Part shown: positions 16,351 to 26,440 of the stretch, one piece after another | How the letters are laid out: each line of letters opens with the position of its first letter | Position numbering within the stretch: the stretch's first letter is position 1 | Assembly (NCBI RefSeq): GCF_012396185.1 | Contig: NZ_JAAXOW010000003.1 | Coordinates: 62,001 to 126,000 of the forward strand | From: Sanguibacter hominis ATCC BAA-789 | Lineage (GTDB): Bacteria > Actinomycetota > Actinomycetes > Actinomycetales > Cellulomonadaceae | Reading direction: 5' to 3' | Length of the DNA stretch: 64,000 nt | The notes under the pieces: generated by a model | What the model was told of the DNA's origin: nothing | The model's database searches: none | What the model saw: only the letters and a program-made list of their open reading frames with translations | Program-made: the position numbers and the translations under genes

Positions 16351-17577
16351 GTGAGACCGGTCCAGACCCACCTCTCGGAGGCGCTCGCCGCGCTGCGCCC
16401 CGTGCCACCGCTCGACGTCGTGCTCGCGGACGCGGCGGGGTGCATCCTCGCCGAGGACGTCCTGGCGCCCGCGGACGTGCCCGCGCGCGACGTCGCGCTC
16501 CACGACGGATACGCCGTCCGGCACGACGATGTCTACGGCGCTGCCGACGGCGGCGCGGTGTCGCTGCCCGTCGTCCAGGACGTGTGGTCGGGTGCGGTCG
16601 AGCCCGTGCGGCTCGTGCCGGGGCAGGCGATCCGGGTGAGCACGGGCGTGCCCGTGCCGCTCGGCGCGGACACGGTCCTCCCGCTCGAGGTGACGGACCG
16701 CGGCACGGCGACCGTGCGCGTCCTGCGCCCCTCGCCGGCAGGCGCAGGGGTGCGCCACGCCGCGGCCGACGTCGTCGCGGGCCAGGTCGCGATCGCGGCA
16801 GGGGTGCGCCTGGGCGCCCGGCAGATCTCCCTCGCCGCGGCGCTCGGCCGCCAGCGGCTGCGGGTGCACCCGCGTCCGCGCGTCGTCATCCTCCCCGTCG
16901 GGTCCGAGCTCATCGAGCCCGGCCGCCGCGGCGACGGCGTCTACAACGCGAACGGGCAGGCGCTCGCGATCGCGGTGCAGGATGCGGGCGCGGTCGCGAT
17001 CCCCGTCGCTGCGGTCTCCGACGACCGCGCGACGCTACGAGAGATGATCGAGGACCAGCTCGTGCGCGCCGACCTGCTCATCACGACGGGCGGCCTGTCC
17101 GAAGGGACGCACGACACGCTCAAGGACGTGCTGGGGCCGCTCGGCACGGTGCGGTTCGACCACGTGGCCGTGAGCCCCGGCCGCCACCAGGGCTTCGGGA
17201 TGCTCGGCGAGGGCGAGGGGCAGGTCCCGATCTTCGCGCTGCCCGGCCAGCCCGTCGCCGCACAGATCTCGTACGAGGTGTTCGTGCGGCCCGCGCTGCG
17301 CGCGATGGCAGGCAAGGCCGACCTGTTCCGGCCGTCGGTCGCCGCATACGCCGACGTCGCGTGGAGCAGCCCGGCCGACGTGCGGCAGTTCGTCCCCGCG
17401 CACCTCGTGGGGAGCCCCGACGAGGGATACCGCGTGACGCCGGTCGGCGACCCGGCGACGCTCGACCAGCTCTCGCTGTCGGCGCTCTCCGACGCGAACG
17501 CGCTCGCGGTCGTGCCCGAGCACCAGACGTTCGTCCAGCTCGGCGAGCGCGTCAACTGCCTGGTGCTCGAGGGATGA
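16351..17577 (+). CDS. moeA: Molybdopterin molybdenumtransferase
   Basis: This 408-residue MoeA has the N-terminal domain with VPARDVALHDGYAV, the central VSTGVPVPLGADTVLP segment, the molybdopterin-binding ITTGGLSEGTHDTLKDVL block, and FALPGQPVAAQISYEVFVRP. It inserts molybdate into adenylated molybdopterin. GTG at 16351 follows galU within the same unit, and its stop overlaps the next gene (ATGA). No other molybdenum-cofactor gene is in the window; the galU-moeA-acetyltransferase order is common in Actinobacteria. Confidence 0.9.
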   Translation: MRPVQTHLSEALAALRPVPPLDVVLADAAGCILAEDVLAPADVPARDVALHDGYAVRHDDVYGAADGGAVSLPVVQDVWSGAVEPVRLVPGQAIRVSTGVPVPLGADTVLPLEVTDRGTATVRVLRPSPAGAGVRHAAADVVAGQVAIAAGVRLGARQISLAAALGRQRLRVHPRPRVVILPVGSELIEPGRRGDGVYNANGQALAIAVQDAGAVAIPVAAVSDDRATLREMIEDQLVRADLLITTGGLSEGTHDTLKDVLGPLGTVRFDHVAVSPGRHQGFGMLGEGEGQVPIFALPGQPVAAQISYEVFVRPALRAMAGKADLFRPSVAAYADVAWSSPADVRQFVPAHLVGSPDEGYRVTPVGDPATLDQLSLSALSDANALAVVPEHQTFVQLGERVNCLVLEG

Positions 17578-18188
17578 CCCGCGGCTGGCCCGTGGTCCTG
17601 CGGGACGACGGTCCTGCGGGCAGCGTCGTCCTGCGTCCCCTGCGTCGGTCGGACGCCGCGGCCTGGACGGACATCCGCCTGCGCAACACGGCGTGGCTGA
17701 CCCCGTGGGACGCGACCACACCCGAGGGCCACTCGACCCCGCCCGGCACGTTCGCGTCCTACGTCGCCGCGCTGCGCCGGCTCGCGCGGTCGGGCACGAC
17801 CCTGCCCTTCGGCCTCGAGGTCGACGGTGAGCTCGTCGGCCAGCTCACCGTCTCGAGCATCACGTACGGCTCCTTGTGCTCGGCGAGCATCGGGTACTGG
17901 ATCGCGCGCGAGGCTGCAGGTCGCGGCGCCGTGCCGACCGCCGTCGCGCTCGCCGTCGACCACTGCTTCTCCGTGCTGCAGCTGCACCGGATCGAGGTCA
18001 ACATCCGGCCCGAGAACGGACCGAGTCTTCGCGTCGTCGAGAAGCTCGGCCTGCGGGACGAGGGCCTGCGCGAGAGGTACCTCCACATCCAGGGGCGGTG
18101 GTGCGACCACCGCACGTTCGCCCTCACCGCGGAAGAGGTCCCGGGCGGCCTGCTGGCGCGCTGGCAGGCCGCGCGCGAAGAGCGTTAA
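17574..18188 (+). CDS. GNAT acetyltransferase, RimJ/RimL-type
   Basis: This 204-residue protein begins VVLRPLRRSDAAAWTDIRL and has the acetyl-CoA-binding strand (LTVSSITYGSLCSASIGYWI) and loop (AREAAGRGAVPTAVALAVDHCF), ending in HRIEVNIRPENGPSLRVVEKLGLRDEG. That pattern marks RimJ/RimL enzymes, which acetylate the N-terminus of ribosomal or other proteins. The ATGA overlap with moeA indicates coupling. The specific target cannot be told from sequence. Confidence 0.88.
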   Translation: MTRGWPVVLRDDGPAGSVVLRPLRRSDAAAWTDIRLRNTAWLTPWDATTPEGHSTPPGTFASYVAALRRLARSGTTLPFGLEVDGELVGQLTVSSITYGSLCSASIGYWIAREAAGRGAVPTAVALAVDHCFSVLQLHRIEVNIRPENGPSLRVVEKLGLRDEGLRERYLHIQGRWCDHRTFALTAEEVPGGLLARWQAAREER

Positions 18189-18254
18189 TGACAACGGTGT
18201 AAGACACGCCGCGTCGCGTGCACGGCCAGCCGAGCGCCCTCGCATACCGTCTCA

Positions 18255-19385
18255 ATGGTGGAACCAATTCCAGGCGGGGCCGGGATCCTGGCCCTTGTCG
18301 GGTTGTGGGTCGCCTACCTGCTGCCGCAACGGACGCGTCACCGCGACCTGCTCCTCGAGGCGAGGTCGGACGACCGCTTCTCGGGTGCGATGCGGATCCT
18401 CGCGGTCGCACGACCGGCTCGGACCTTCGTGACCGAGACCCGGGACTGCGGACCGGGACAGCTCAAGCACGATCAGCTGCTCACGGGCTCGATGCCCGCG
18501 GTCAGCGCAGCACAGATCGCCGGACGCGCGAAGGGAGCGCAGGACATGGATCGACCCACCACGGGTGCTCAGCGCACGGTGTCGCCGGCCGGGCGTACCC
18601 GACCTGTGTCCGCACGTCCCGTCACGACCTCGCGCAGCAGCGACGCCGCCCGCGAGGCCGCGGCGATGCGCGCACGGCGCGCGGCCGTCGCCGAGCAGCG
18701 TGCTGCCGCCGCGAAGCGCCGTCTCGCCCTCACGCTCACGCTCCTGTCCGCCTCCGCGATCGCCTGGACCGCGGTCTCGGCGTTCTCGATCCACGTCGCG
18801 ATCCCGTCGGTGCTGACGGCGATGCTCGGCGGCGTGCTCGTGCTCGGCCGCCGCGCGGTCGTCGCCGGGCGCCGAGCCGACGCGACCGTGGCGGTGAAGG
18901 CGCGCTCGGCGTCCTCCCCGGCGCCGGTGCGACCGTCGGTCACGGGGCGCGCCGTCCACGCGAGCGACGTCAGCACCCAGATGATCTCCTCGGACGCGGT
19001 CCGCGCGGTCGTCGCGCGCAGCGCCGAGGCTGCTGCGACGGCGTCAGCGACCGAGGTTGTCGCTGCCCCTGTGTCCGCAGAGGACGCTGCGACGACCACG
19101 GCGGTCGAGGTCGACGCTGCTCCCGCGCCCGAGAACGTCGTCGCGGAGGGCGGCGAGCTCGCAGGGTTCTCGCTGCCGCGCCCGACCTACACGATGAAGG
19201 CCGCGGCTCCGCGCCGCGAGCCGGCACCGCTCCACGAGGACGACGTGACGACGCCGAGCAACGCGTCTGAGCGGGCGAGCAGCGCGAGCGTCGCGAGCGC
19301 GGAGGAGTCCGAGACTGTCTCGACCGAGGGCCTCGGGCTCGACCTCGACGCGATCCTCGCTCGTCGTCGTGCGTCGGGCGAGTGA
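18255..19385 (+). CDS. Actinobacterial membrane protein of unknown function
   Basis: The 376-residue protein has an N-terminal membrane segment (GAGILALVGLWVAYLLP) followed by a basic juxtamembrane stretch (QRTRHRDLLLEARSDDRFSGAMR), a coil-like Ala/Arg-rich helix (AREAAAMRARRAAVAEQRAAAAKRR), a second membrane block (ALTLTLLSASAIAWTAVSAF and a following hairpin) and an acidic, Ala-rich low-complexity tail. It resembles uncharacterised proteins encoded after galU-moeA-rimJ in relatives. A TACCGT box at 18245-18250 precedes the ATG by four bases and GTG 18258 by seven, so GTG may be the true start. Confidence 0.7.
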   Translation: MVEPIPGGAGILALVGLWVAYLLPQRTRHRDLLLEARSDDRFSGAMRILAVARPARTFVTETRDCGPGQLKHDQLLTGSMPAVSAAQIAGRAKGAQDMDRPTTGAQRTVSPAGRTRPVSARPVTTSRSSDAAREAAAMRARRAAVAEQRAAAAKRRLALTLTLLSASAIAWTAVSAFSIHVAIPSVLTAMLGGVLVLGRRAVVAGRRADATVAVKARSASSPAPVRPSVTGRAVHASDVSTQMISSDAVRAVVARSAEAAATASATEVVAAPVSAEDAATTTAVEVDAAPAPENVVAEGGELAGFSLPRPTYTMKAAAPRREPAPLHEDDVTTPSNASERASSASVASAEESETVSTEGLGLDLDAILARRRASGE

Positions 19386-19473
19386 GTCGGAGCCACCCGG
19401 ACGGGCGGCTCCTTCAGCCCGACGCGGATGTGCAATCCACGTGGTGCAGGTGCTAACCTAGGTAACGCTTCAC

Positions 19474-19546
19474 GGGGCTATGGCGCAGTTGGTAGCGCGC
19501 TTCGTTCGCATCGAAGAGGTCAGGAGTTCGAATCTCCTTAGCTCCA
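19474..19546 (+). tRNA. tRNA-Ala(CGC)
   Basis: A full cloverleaf is seen: acceptor GGGGCTA pairs with TAGCTCC including the G3-U70 wobble that marks tRNA-Ala, the anticodon arm is CTTCG-TTCGCAT-CGAAG (anticodon CGC, reading GCG), and the T arm is AGGAG-TTCGAAT-CTCCT. The discriminator is A and CCA is not fully encoded. A TAACCT box at 19454-19459 is a plausible -10. A strong hairpin follows nine bases downstream. Confidence 0.96.
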
Positions 19547-19554
19547 CCGGAAGC

Positions 19555-19589
19555 CCAGAGGGACCGTCTCACCGAGACGGTCCCTCTGG
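19555..19589. terminator. Hairpin terminator after tRNA-Ala
   Basis: A perfect 16-bp stem (CCAGAGGGACCGTCTC with its complement) closes a three-base loop ACC. It ends tRNA-Ala transcription and also lies 35 bases downstream of the leftward ald stop. Confidence 0.85.
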
Positions 19590-19623
19590 CGTTCTCCGGC
19601 CAGGTGGCCCCGGGGCGGCGCCG

Positions 19624-20745
19624 TCAGAGGCGGTGGGCGCGGGCGACCACCTCGTTGCGCACCTCGCCGGCGTGCGTCGTCAGCCCGGCCCTGAGGCCCG
19701 CGAGGAGCGCGGCCCGCCGCGGGTGCAGGCCGTGCGCAGGATCGCGGCCCTCGACGATCGTGTCGCCCACGTTCGCGAGCTCGTGGAGGTACGGGAGGGT
19801 CGCGTTCGTGAGCGCACGTGTCGACGTGACCGGGACGGCGCCGGGCATGTTCGTCACCGCGTAGACGGTCGTCCCGTGGACGCGGTACGTGGGTGACTCG
19901 TGCGTCGTCGGGCGGGAGACCTCGGAGCAGCCGCCCTGATCGATCGCGACGTCGACGAGCACCGACCCGGGGCGCATGCGTGCGACGAGCCCCTCGGAGA
20001 CGAGGTGCGGCGCGCGAGCGCCCGGCACGAGCACGGCGCCGATCACGAGGTCCGCCTCGAGGAGCAGCGGCTCGATCTCCCACGGGTTCGACATCGCGGT
20101 GCGCACGTGGCCCGACAGCTCGGCGTCGATCGCGCGCAGCGCCGCCGCGGAGACGTCGACGACGCACACGTCGGCGCGCATGCCTGCGGCGACCTGCGCG
20201 GCGTTGCGGCCCACCGTCCCGCCGCCGAGCACGACGACCTTGGCAGGCGGCGTCCCCGGCACGCCGCCCATGAGCGTGCCGCGTCCGTGCGGCCGCATGA
20301 GCTCGACCGCGCCGACCTGCGCGGCGATGCGACCCGCGACCTCGCTCATGGGGGCGAGCAGGGGCAGCGAGCCGTCGGGCGCGGTCACCGTCTCGTACGC
20401 GACGGCGGTGACCTTGTGGTCGATCAGGGCGCGCGTCCCCGCGAGGTCAGCGGCTGAGTGCAGGTAGGTGAACAGGAGGAGCCCGTCGCGCATGAGGGGG
20501 TACTCCTGGGGCAGCGGTTCCTTGACCTTGCAGATCAGGTCGGCGCGGGCCCACACCTCGGCCGCGTCCGCGACGACGGTTGCGCCGGCCGCACGGTACT
20601 CGTCGTCGGAGAGCGCCGAGCCGACGCCAGCGCCCGACTGCACGACGACCTGATGGCCTGCGCTCGTCAGCGAGTGGACGCCGGCGGGCGTCACGGCGAC
20701 GCGGTACTCGTGGACCTTGATCTCGGTCGGAACTCCGATGCGCAC
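19624..20745 (-). CDS. ald: Alanine dehydrogenase
   Basis: This 373-residue enzyme interconverts L-alanine and pyruvate with NAD. It begins RIGVPTEIKVHEYRVAVTP, carries the catalytic Lys in ICKVKEPLPQEY and His in FTYLHSAADLAGT, and has the NAD-binding glycine motif VVVLGGGTVGRNAAQVA with the following Asp in VCVVDVS. GTG at 20745 with GGAGGAC upstream gives the usual family length; an upstream ATG at 20781 would add 12 residues. It stands alone between a terminator and the ABC exporter genes. Confidence 0.93.
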   Translation of the reverse strand: MRIGVPTEIKVHEYRVAVTPAGVHSLTSAGHQVVVQSGAGVGSALSDDEYRAAGATVVADAAEVWARADLICKVKEPLPQEYPLMRDGLLLFTYLHSAADLAGTRALIDHKVTAVAYETVTAPDGSLPLLAPMSEVAGRIAAQVGAVELMRPHGRGTLMGGVPGTPPAKVVVLGGGTVGRNAAQVAAGMRADVCVVDVSAAALRAIDAELSGHVRTAMSNPWEIEPLLLEADLVIGAVLVPGARAPHLVSEGLVARMRPGSVLVDVAIDQGGCSEVSRPTTHESPTYRVHGTTVYAVTNMPGAVPVTSTRALTNATLPYLHELANVGDTIVEGRDPAHGLHPRRAALLAGLRAGLTTHAGEVRNEVVARAHRL

Positions 20746-20857
20746 GCCAGTCCTCCGCTCACACGAACCGCTCTTGCTCACACGGTAGACCTGCGCGGAC
20801 GGACGCGGACAGCACGGAGGGCGGAACGCCGCAGCGCACCGCCCTCCGTACCTGTGC

Positions 20858-22852
20858 TCAGGCCGACACTCCCTCGGGGGCGTTCGGGTCGCCGGACGTC
20901 GACCCCTTGAACTGGCTCTCGTACAGCGCGTGGTAGACCCCGCGCCGCTCGAGCAGCTCGGTGTGCGAGCCCTGCTCGACGATCGCGCCGTGCTCCATGA
21001 CGAGGATCGTGTGAGCGTCCCGGATCGTCGAGAGCCGGTGCGCGATCACGAACGACGTGCGGTCTGAGCGCAGCGCCGCCATGGCGTGCTGGACGAGCAG
21101 CTCGGTGCGCGTGTCGACCGAGGACGTCGCCTCGTCGAGGATGAGCAGCGACGGCTGCGCGATGAAGGCCCGGGCGATCGTGATGAGCTGGCGCTCGCCC
21201 GCCGACACGCTGCCGCCGTCGGCGTCGATGACCGTGTCGTACCCGTCCGGGAGCTGCCGGACGAAGCGGTCGACCATCGTCGCCCTCGCCGCCTCGACGA
21301 CCTCCTCGTCGGTCGCGTCGAGCCGGCCGTACCGGATGTTCTCCCGGATGGTGCCCTCGAAGAGCCACGCGTCCTGGAGGACCATGCCCGTGCGTCCGCG
21401 CAGCTCGTCGCGCGAGAGGTCCCGGATGTCGACGCCGTCGACCAGGATGCGGCCGCCACCGAGCTCGTAGAAGCGCATGACGAGGTTGACGAGCGTCGTC
21501 TTGCCCGCGCCGGTGTGCCCGACGATCGCGACCGTCTGTCCCGGCTCGACCGTGAAGGACAGGCCCTCGATGAGGGGCTCCTCGGGGTCGTAGCTGAAGG
21601 ACACGTCCTCGAAGACGACCCGGCCGTGCGCGGCCTCGGGGAGCGTGGCGCGCACGTCCTCCGGCTCCTGCTCGTCGGCGTCGAGCAGCTCGAACGTCCG
21701 CTCCGCCGACGCGACGCCGGACTGGAGCATGTTGGCGATCGAGGCCATCTCGCTCACGGGCTGCGTGAACTCGCGCGAGTACTGGATGAACGCCGTCGCG
21801 TCGCCGAGCGTGATGCTCCCCGATGCGACCCGGAGCCCACCTGCGACCGCGACGAGTACGTAGGACAGGTACGAGATGAAGGTCATCGCGGGCATGATCA
21901 TGCCCGACACGAACTGCGCCCCGAACGACGCGGAGAACAGCTTGTCGTTGCGCGAGTCGAACTCCTCGAGCATCTCCTCGCCGCGGCCGTACGCCCGGAT
22001 GAGCTCGAGGCCCGAGTAGGACTCCTCGACGTGCCCGTTGAGGGCGCCGGTGTGCTTCCACTGCGCTGCGAAGAGCTTCTGCGACCGCACACCGATCACG
22101 CCTGCGACGATCCCCGAGAGGGGCAGCGCGACGAGCGCGATGAGCGCGAGCTGCCAGGAGACGACGAACATCATCACGGTGATGCCCAGGACCGTCATGA
22201 GCGACGACACGAGCTGGGAGAACGCTTGCTGCAGCGCGGCCTGGATGTTGTCGACGTCGTTCGTCACGCGGGACATGAGGTCGCCGCGCTGGCGGGTGTC
22301 GAAGTAGCTCAGCGGGAGCCGGTTGAGCTTGCGCTCGATGTCCTCGCGGAGCCGGAAGACGACCCGCATGACGAGCCGGTTGAGCAGGAACCCGTTCGCC
22401 CACATGAGGAAGGACGCCACGACGTACATCGCGAGGACCAGGAGGATCAGCTCGGCGAGCCGGCTGAAGTCGATGCCCTGTCCCGGGATCACGTCGGTCG
22501 CGGCGAGCATGTCCGCCTGGCGGGTCTCCCCGGCGGCGCGGAGCTGCTCGACGAGGACGTCCTTGGGGACGCCGGCAGGCAGCGACTTGCCGAGGAAGCC
22601 GTTGAAGATGACGTCCATCGCGCGGCCGAGGATGCGCGGGGCGACCACCGTGAGCACGACCGACCCGACGACGAGCACCATGACGATGCTCATGAGGACC
22701 TTCTCGGGAGCGAGCAGGCCGACGAGCCGCTTCGCGGAGGGCCAGAAGTGCTTCGCCTTCTTGGCAGGCGGCCCGTCGCCGAACATCCCGCCGTCGGCCT
22801 CGCCCGGCTGGAACTCCGTCTCGTCCTGGACTGCGACGTTCTCCTCAGCCAT
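20858..22852 (-). CDS. ABC exporter half-transporter, consensus-site subunit
   Basis: The 664-residue protein has a cytoplasmic N-terminal extension of about 45 residues, six membrane helices and a C-terminal ATPase with Walker A GHTGAGKTTLVNL, signature SVSAGERQLITIARAF, Walker B LLILDEATSSVD with catalytic Glu, and IAHRLSTI. Its ATG overlaps the stop of the partner gene at 22852, so it is the second gene of a leftward pair. The pair forms a heterodimeric multidrug or lipid exporter of the BmrCD/TM287-288 kind; the substrate is not evident. Confidence 0.9.
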   Translation of the reverse strand: MAEENVAVQDETEFQPGEADGGMFGDGPPAKKAKHFWPSAKRLVGLLAPEKVLMSIVMVLVVGSVVLTVVAPRILGRAMDVIFNGFLGKSLPAGVPKDVLVEQLRAAGETRQADMLAATDVIPGQGIDFSRLAELILLVLAMYVVASFLMWANGFLLNRLVMRVVFRLREDIERKLNRLPLSYFDTRQRGDLMSRVTNDVDNIQAALQQAFSQLVSSLMTVLGITVMMFVVSWQLALIALVALPLSGIVAGVIGVRSQKLFAAQWKHTGALNGHVEESYSGLELIRAYGRGEEMLEEFDSRNDKLFSASFGAQFVSGMIMPAMTFISYLSYVLVAVAGGLRVASGSITLGDATAFIQYSREFTQPVSEMASIANMLQSGVASAERTFELLDADEQEPEDVRATLPEAAHGRVVFEDVSFSYDPEEPLIEGLSFTVEPGQTVAIVGHTGAGKTTLVNLVMRFYELGGGRILVDGVDIRDLSRDELRGRTGMVLQDAWLFEGTIRENIRYGRLDATDEEVVEAARATMVDRFVRQLPDGYDTVIDADGGSVSAGERQLITIARAFIAQPSLLILDEATSSVDTRTELLVQHAMAALRSDRTSFVIAHRLSTIRDAHTILVMEHGAIVEQGSHTELLERRGVYHALYESQFKGSTSGDPNAPEGVSA

Positions 22853-24585
22853 CAGGCCACCTCCTCCGCACTCATCTGGGACTCGACGATCTCGCGGTAC
22901 GTGTCGTTGCTCTCGAGGAGCTGCTCGTGGCTGCCTGTGCCGACGACCCTGCCGCCGTCGAGCACGACGATCTGGTCGGCGGAGCGGATCGTGGCGATGC
23001 GCTGCGCGACGATGATGACCGTCGTGTCCGCCGTCGCGTCCGCGAGCGAGGCCCGCAGGCGGGCATCGGTCGTGACGTCGAGCGCGGAGAACGAGTCGTC
23101 GAACAGGAGCACGCGAGGCTGCCCCACGAGCGCCCGGGCGATGCAGAGGCGCTGGCGCTGGCCGCCGGAGACGTTCGTCCCGCCCTGGGCGACGTTCTCC
23201 TCGAGCACGTCAGACTTCTCGCGGACGAAGTCCGCGGCCTGGGCGACGCGCAGCGCCTCCCAGAGCTCGTCCTCGGTGGCGTCGGGCTTGCCGAACCGAA
23301 GGTTCGAGGCGATCGTCCCGGAGAACAGGTAGGGCTTCTGCGGGACGTAGCCGACGAGCGTCGCGATCTGCTCGCGGGACAGGTCCTGGACCCGCGTGCC
23401 GCCGATCGACACGGTGCCCGACTGCGCGTCGAACAGGCGCGGGATCAGGGAGAGCAGGGTCGACTTGCCGGAGCCGGTCGACCCGACGATCGCCGTCGTG
23501 CGGCCCTGCGGGGCCACGAAGGACACGCGGTCGAGGACCGGCAGCTCGGCGCCGGGGTAGCCGAACGTCACGTCGTGCAGCTCGACGTCGCCGCGCGAGG
23601 GCGTGGGCGCGTTCCCGGTCGCGACGAGCATCGTCGGCGCGGTGACGAGGAGCTCCTGGACACGCTCGGCGGAGACTGCGGCACGCGGGATCATCATGAC
23701 CATGAAGACGCCCATCATGACGGCGACCAGGATCTGCAGGAGGTACTGGAGGAACGCGGTGAGCGCACCGACCTCGATCAGACCCGCGTCGACGCGGTGG
23801 CCGCCGAACCACAGGACCGCCGCGGTCGCGAGGTGCAGGATCATCATGATCACGGGGAACATCAGGACGAACAGGTTGCCGACCCGCACCGAGACGTCGG
23901 TCAGCCGGAGGTTCGCCTCGCGGTAGCGCTCGGACTCGAAGGTCTCGCGGACGAACGCGCGGATGACGCGGATGCCGACGATCTGCTCGCGCAGCACGCC
24001 GTTGATCCCGTCGATGCGCTCCTGCATGACGCGGAACAGCGGGAGCAGCTTGACGACGAGGAACGTCACGACGACGAACAGGAGGGGCACGGAGACCCAC
24101 ACGAGCCACGAGAGCCCGGGGTCCTCACGGAGCGCCATGACGATCCCACCGACGCACATGATGGGCGTCGAGACCATGAAGTTGAGCGTCATCAGCACGA
24201 GCATCTGCACCTGCTGCACGTCGTTCGTGTTGCGGGTGATGAGGGTCGCGGTGCCGAACCGGCTCACGTCGAGCGTGCCGAGCGAGTCGACCTTGCGGAA
24301 GACGTCGCGGCGAAGGTCGCGGCCCACAGCCATCGCTGCGCGCGCACCGAAGTAGATGCCGGCGATCGCAGCGGCGACCTGGACCAGGCACACGAGGAGC
24401 ATGCGCACGCCGGTCGACCAGATGAAGTCGGTGTCGCCCTGGGCGACGCCCTGGTCGATGATCCGAGCGTTGAGGCTCGGCAGGTAGAGCGACGCGATCG
24501 TCGCGACGGACTGGAGCACGACGACGGCCGCGACCCAGGCGTAGTAGGGGCGCAGGTACGCCAGCGCGAGGCGGAGCAAGGACAC
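22852..24585 (-). CDS. ABC exporter half-transporter, degenerate-site subunit
   Basis: This 577-residue half-transporter has six membrane helices (opening LRLALAYLRPYYAWVAAVVVLQS) and an ATPase with Walker A GSTGSGKSTLLSL, signature VSGGQRQRLCIARAL and Walker B VLLFDDSFSALD. The residue after the Walker B Asp is Asp rather than the catalytic Glu, the hallmark of the degenerate partner in heterodimeric exporters. It starts at GTG 24585 and is coupled to the downstream partner by an overlapping start/stop. Confidence 0.9.
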   Translation of the reverse strand: MSLLRLALAYLRPYYAWVAAVVVLQSVATIASLYLPSLNARIIDQGVAQGDTDFIWSTGVRMLLVCLVQVAAAIAGIYFGARAAMAVGRDLRRDVFRKVDSLGTLDVSRFGTATLITRNTNDVQQVQMLVLMTLNFMVSTPIMCVGGIVMALREDPGLSWLVWVSVPLLFVVVTFLVVKLLPLFRVMQERIDGINGVLREQIVGIRVIRAFVRETFESERYREANLRLTDVSVRVGNLFVLMFPVIMMILHLATAAVLWFGGHRVDAGLIEVGALTAFLQYLLQILVAVMMGVFMVMMIPRAAVSAERVQELLVTAPTMLVATGNAPTPSRGDVELHDVTFGYPGAELPVLDRVSFVAPQGRTTAIVGSTGSGKSTLLSLIPRLFDAQSGTVSIGGTRVQDLSREQIATLVGYVPQKPYLFSGTIASNLRFGKPDATEDELWEALRVAQAADFVREKSDVLEENVAQGGTNVSGGQRQRLCIARALVGQPRVLLFDDSFSALDVTTDARLRASLADATADTTVIIVAQRIATIRSADQIVVLDGGRVVGTGSHEQLLESNDTYREIVESQMSAEEVA

Positions 24586-24747
24586 GAGGGCCTCCGGCAG
24601 GTGGCGGGGGTGGGGCTTTCGAGCGGCCCGGAAAGGCTACCTTCGAGCCTCCCACGAGCACCCGACATTTATCCCCGACCCAGGTATGGACCTAGGTTGT
24701 TCGTCCCGTGTCGCGTCCGGACGCAGGCGAGGTGGCCACCGAGCGCG

Positions 24748-26394
24748 TCAGACCCAGGTGGGGAGCCACATGTGCGCACGCCAGAACCACGTCGGCACGT
24801 TCGCTGCGGTCCAGATCGGGTAGAAGAACAGGGAGACGACGCCGATGGCGATCGCGAGCCCCACGGCCGTGCGCCGGACGACCACCCGGCGCGAGGGTTG
24901 CCCCTGGGACCATTCCCACGCGACGACGAAGACGTAGGTGAGCGCGAGGTACACGAACGGCGCGAACGCGATCGAGTAGAACGTGAAGATCGTGCGGTGC
25001 GCGTAGCCGAGCCACGGCACCCATCCTGCGACGAGCCCGACGAGGACGGCGGTCGCGCGCCAGTCCTTGCACCGTAGGAGGATGACGACGGTCGCGGCCA
25101 CGGCCAGCGCGCCGAGCCACCAGATCAGCGGGTTGCCGATCGACGTGATGGCCTGGGTGCAGTGCTCCCAGCCGCACGTGCCGCCCGTCGGTACAGCCTC
25201 GCCGTACGCCTGGTCCTCGTAGTAGAAGGACGTGGGCCGCCACTGGATGATCCAGCCGAGCGGGTGCGCCTGGTAGGGGTGCGGTGACGTGAGCCCGTTG
25301 TGGAAGTCCCACATCCTCGAGTGGTACTCGAGCAGGGACCGCCACGATTCAGGCAACCAGCCGACACCCTGACCGGGGTTGTCCTGCGCCCAGTGGCGCA
25401 TGTAGGACGACGGGTTGCGGAACCAGCCGGCCCAGGACGCGAGGTAGGTCACGATCGCGATCGGCACCATCGTCACGGCGGCGGGGATCGCGTCGCGCAG
25501 GAGGGTCCCGATCGGCCAGCCGGTCACACCGACCGCGCGTCGCGCCGAGGCGTCCCACAGCACGACGAGGACGCAGTACGCGGCGAGGAAGTACATGCCG
25601 GACCACTTGGTCCCGATGCACAGGCCGAGGGCGACCGCGGCCGCGAGCCGGTACCAGCGCACGCCGAGCCACGGCCCGCGCCGGCCGAGCGGGCGTCGTG
25701 CGTCGAGCAGCGCGGCTGCTCGCGCGGCGAGCCGCCGCCTCGAGTCGAACCGGTCGGCGACGATCAGCGCGAACGCGACGACCGCCCAGAACATGACGAA
25801 GCTGTCGAGCAGGCCCGTGCGCGCGTGCACGATCCCCACGCCGTCGACGGCGAAGAGCCCGCCCGCGACGACACCCGCGAGGGTCGAGGAGAACAGGCGG
25901 CGCGCGGCGCGCGCGAGCAGGAACACCGCGATCACGCCGACGACGGCGGTCGCGAGCCGCCACGCCCACGGGTTCTGCGAGCCGCCGACGCGCAGCCCGA
26001 GCGCGATCATCCACTTGCCGATCGGCGGGTGGACGACGTAGTCGGCCTTGTCGAGCCAGACGTCCTGGTTCCCCTGCTCGAAGAACGCATTCGGGTCCTC
26101 GGGCCACTCGGCGTCGAACCCGGCGACGAGCAGGGTGTACCCCTGCTTGACGTAGTACGTCTCGTCGAAGACGAGCGTGCCCGGCCGGCCGAGGTGCCAG
26201 AAGCGCAGCACCCCTGCGACGACCGCGACGAGGAGCGGGCCCAGCCAGCCCCAGAGGCGGTCCGACGCCGTCGTCCCGAGGCGCAGCGCGCGCTCGCCCA
26301 GCAGGACCGCCAGCAGCCGGTCGTGCGTCGACCGGGTCTCCTCCGGCGCGTCGGGGACGGGGTCCCACGTGGGGGGAGGGGCGGCTGCGCTCAC
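24748..26394 (-). CDS. pmt: Dolichyl-phosphate-mannose-type protein O-mannosyltransferase
   Basis: This 548-residue membrane enzyme matches the bacterial PMT family (GT39): the first loop has [13 protein letters not shown] with the conserved Asp-Glu pair, then [18 protein letters not shown], about eleven hydrophobic helices, and a C-terminal W-rich end ([14 protein letters not shown]). It transfers mannose from polyprenyl-phosphate-mannose to secreted proteins such as lipoproteins or Rpf-like proteins. GTG 26394 was chosen because TACGAT (complement of 26402-26407) ends seven bases upstream; an ATG at 26403 adds three residues. It is divergent from rsmI, as in many Actinobacteria. Confidence 0.9.
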   Translation of the reverse strand: MSAAAPPPTWDPVPDAPEETRSTHDRLLAVLLGERALRLGTTASDRLWGWLGPLLVAVVAGVLRFWHLGRPGTLVFDETYYVKQGYTLLVAGFDAEWPEDPNAFFEQGNQDVWLDKADYVVHPPIGKWMIALGLRVGGSQNPWAWRLATAVVGVIAVFLLARAARRLFSSTLAGVVAGGLFAVDGVGIVHARTGLLDSFVMFWAVVAFALIVADRFDSRRRLAARAAALLDARRPLGRRGPWLGVRWYRLAAAVALGLCIGTKWSGMYFLAAYCVLVVLWDASARRAVGVTGWPIGTLLRDAIPAAVTMVPIAIVTYLASWAGWFRNPSSYMRHWAQDNPGQGVGWLPESWRSLLEYHSRMWDFHNGLTSPHPYQAHPLGWIIQWRPTSFYYEDQAYGEAVPTGGTCGWEHCTQAITSIGNPLIWWLGALAVAATVVILLRCKDWRATAVLVGLVAGWVPWLGYAHRTIFTFYSIAFAPFVYLALTYVFVVAWEWSQGQPSRRVVVRRTAVGLAIAIGVVSLFFYPIWTAANVPTWFWRAHMWLPTWV

Positions 26395-26440
26395 GGACGC
26401 CATCGTAGGGGAGCGGCTGACGCCGTGGCAGGCTTGGCGC

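Noticed and set aside
19454-19474. Attachment site or integrated element at the tRNA genes
   Set aside because: No integrase, direct repeat of the tRNA 3' end or foreign-looking block was found next to any of the three tRNAs.
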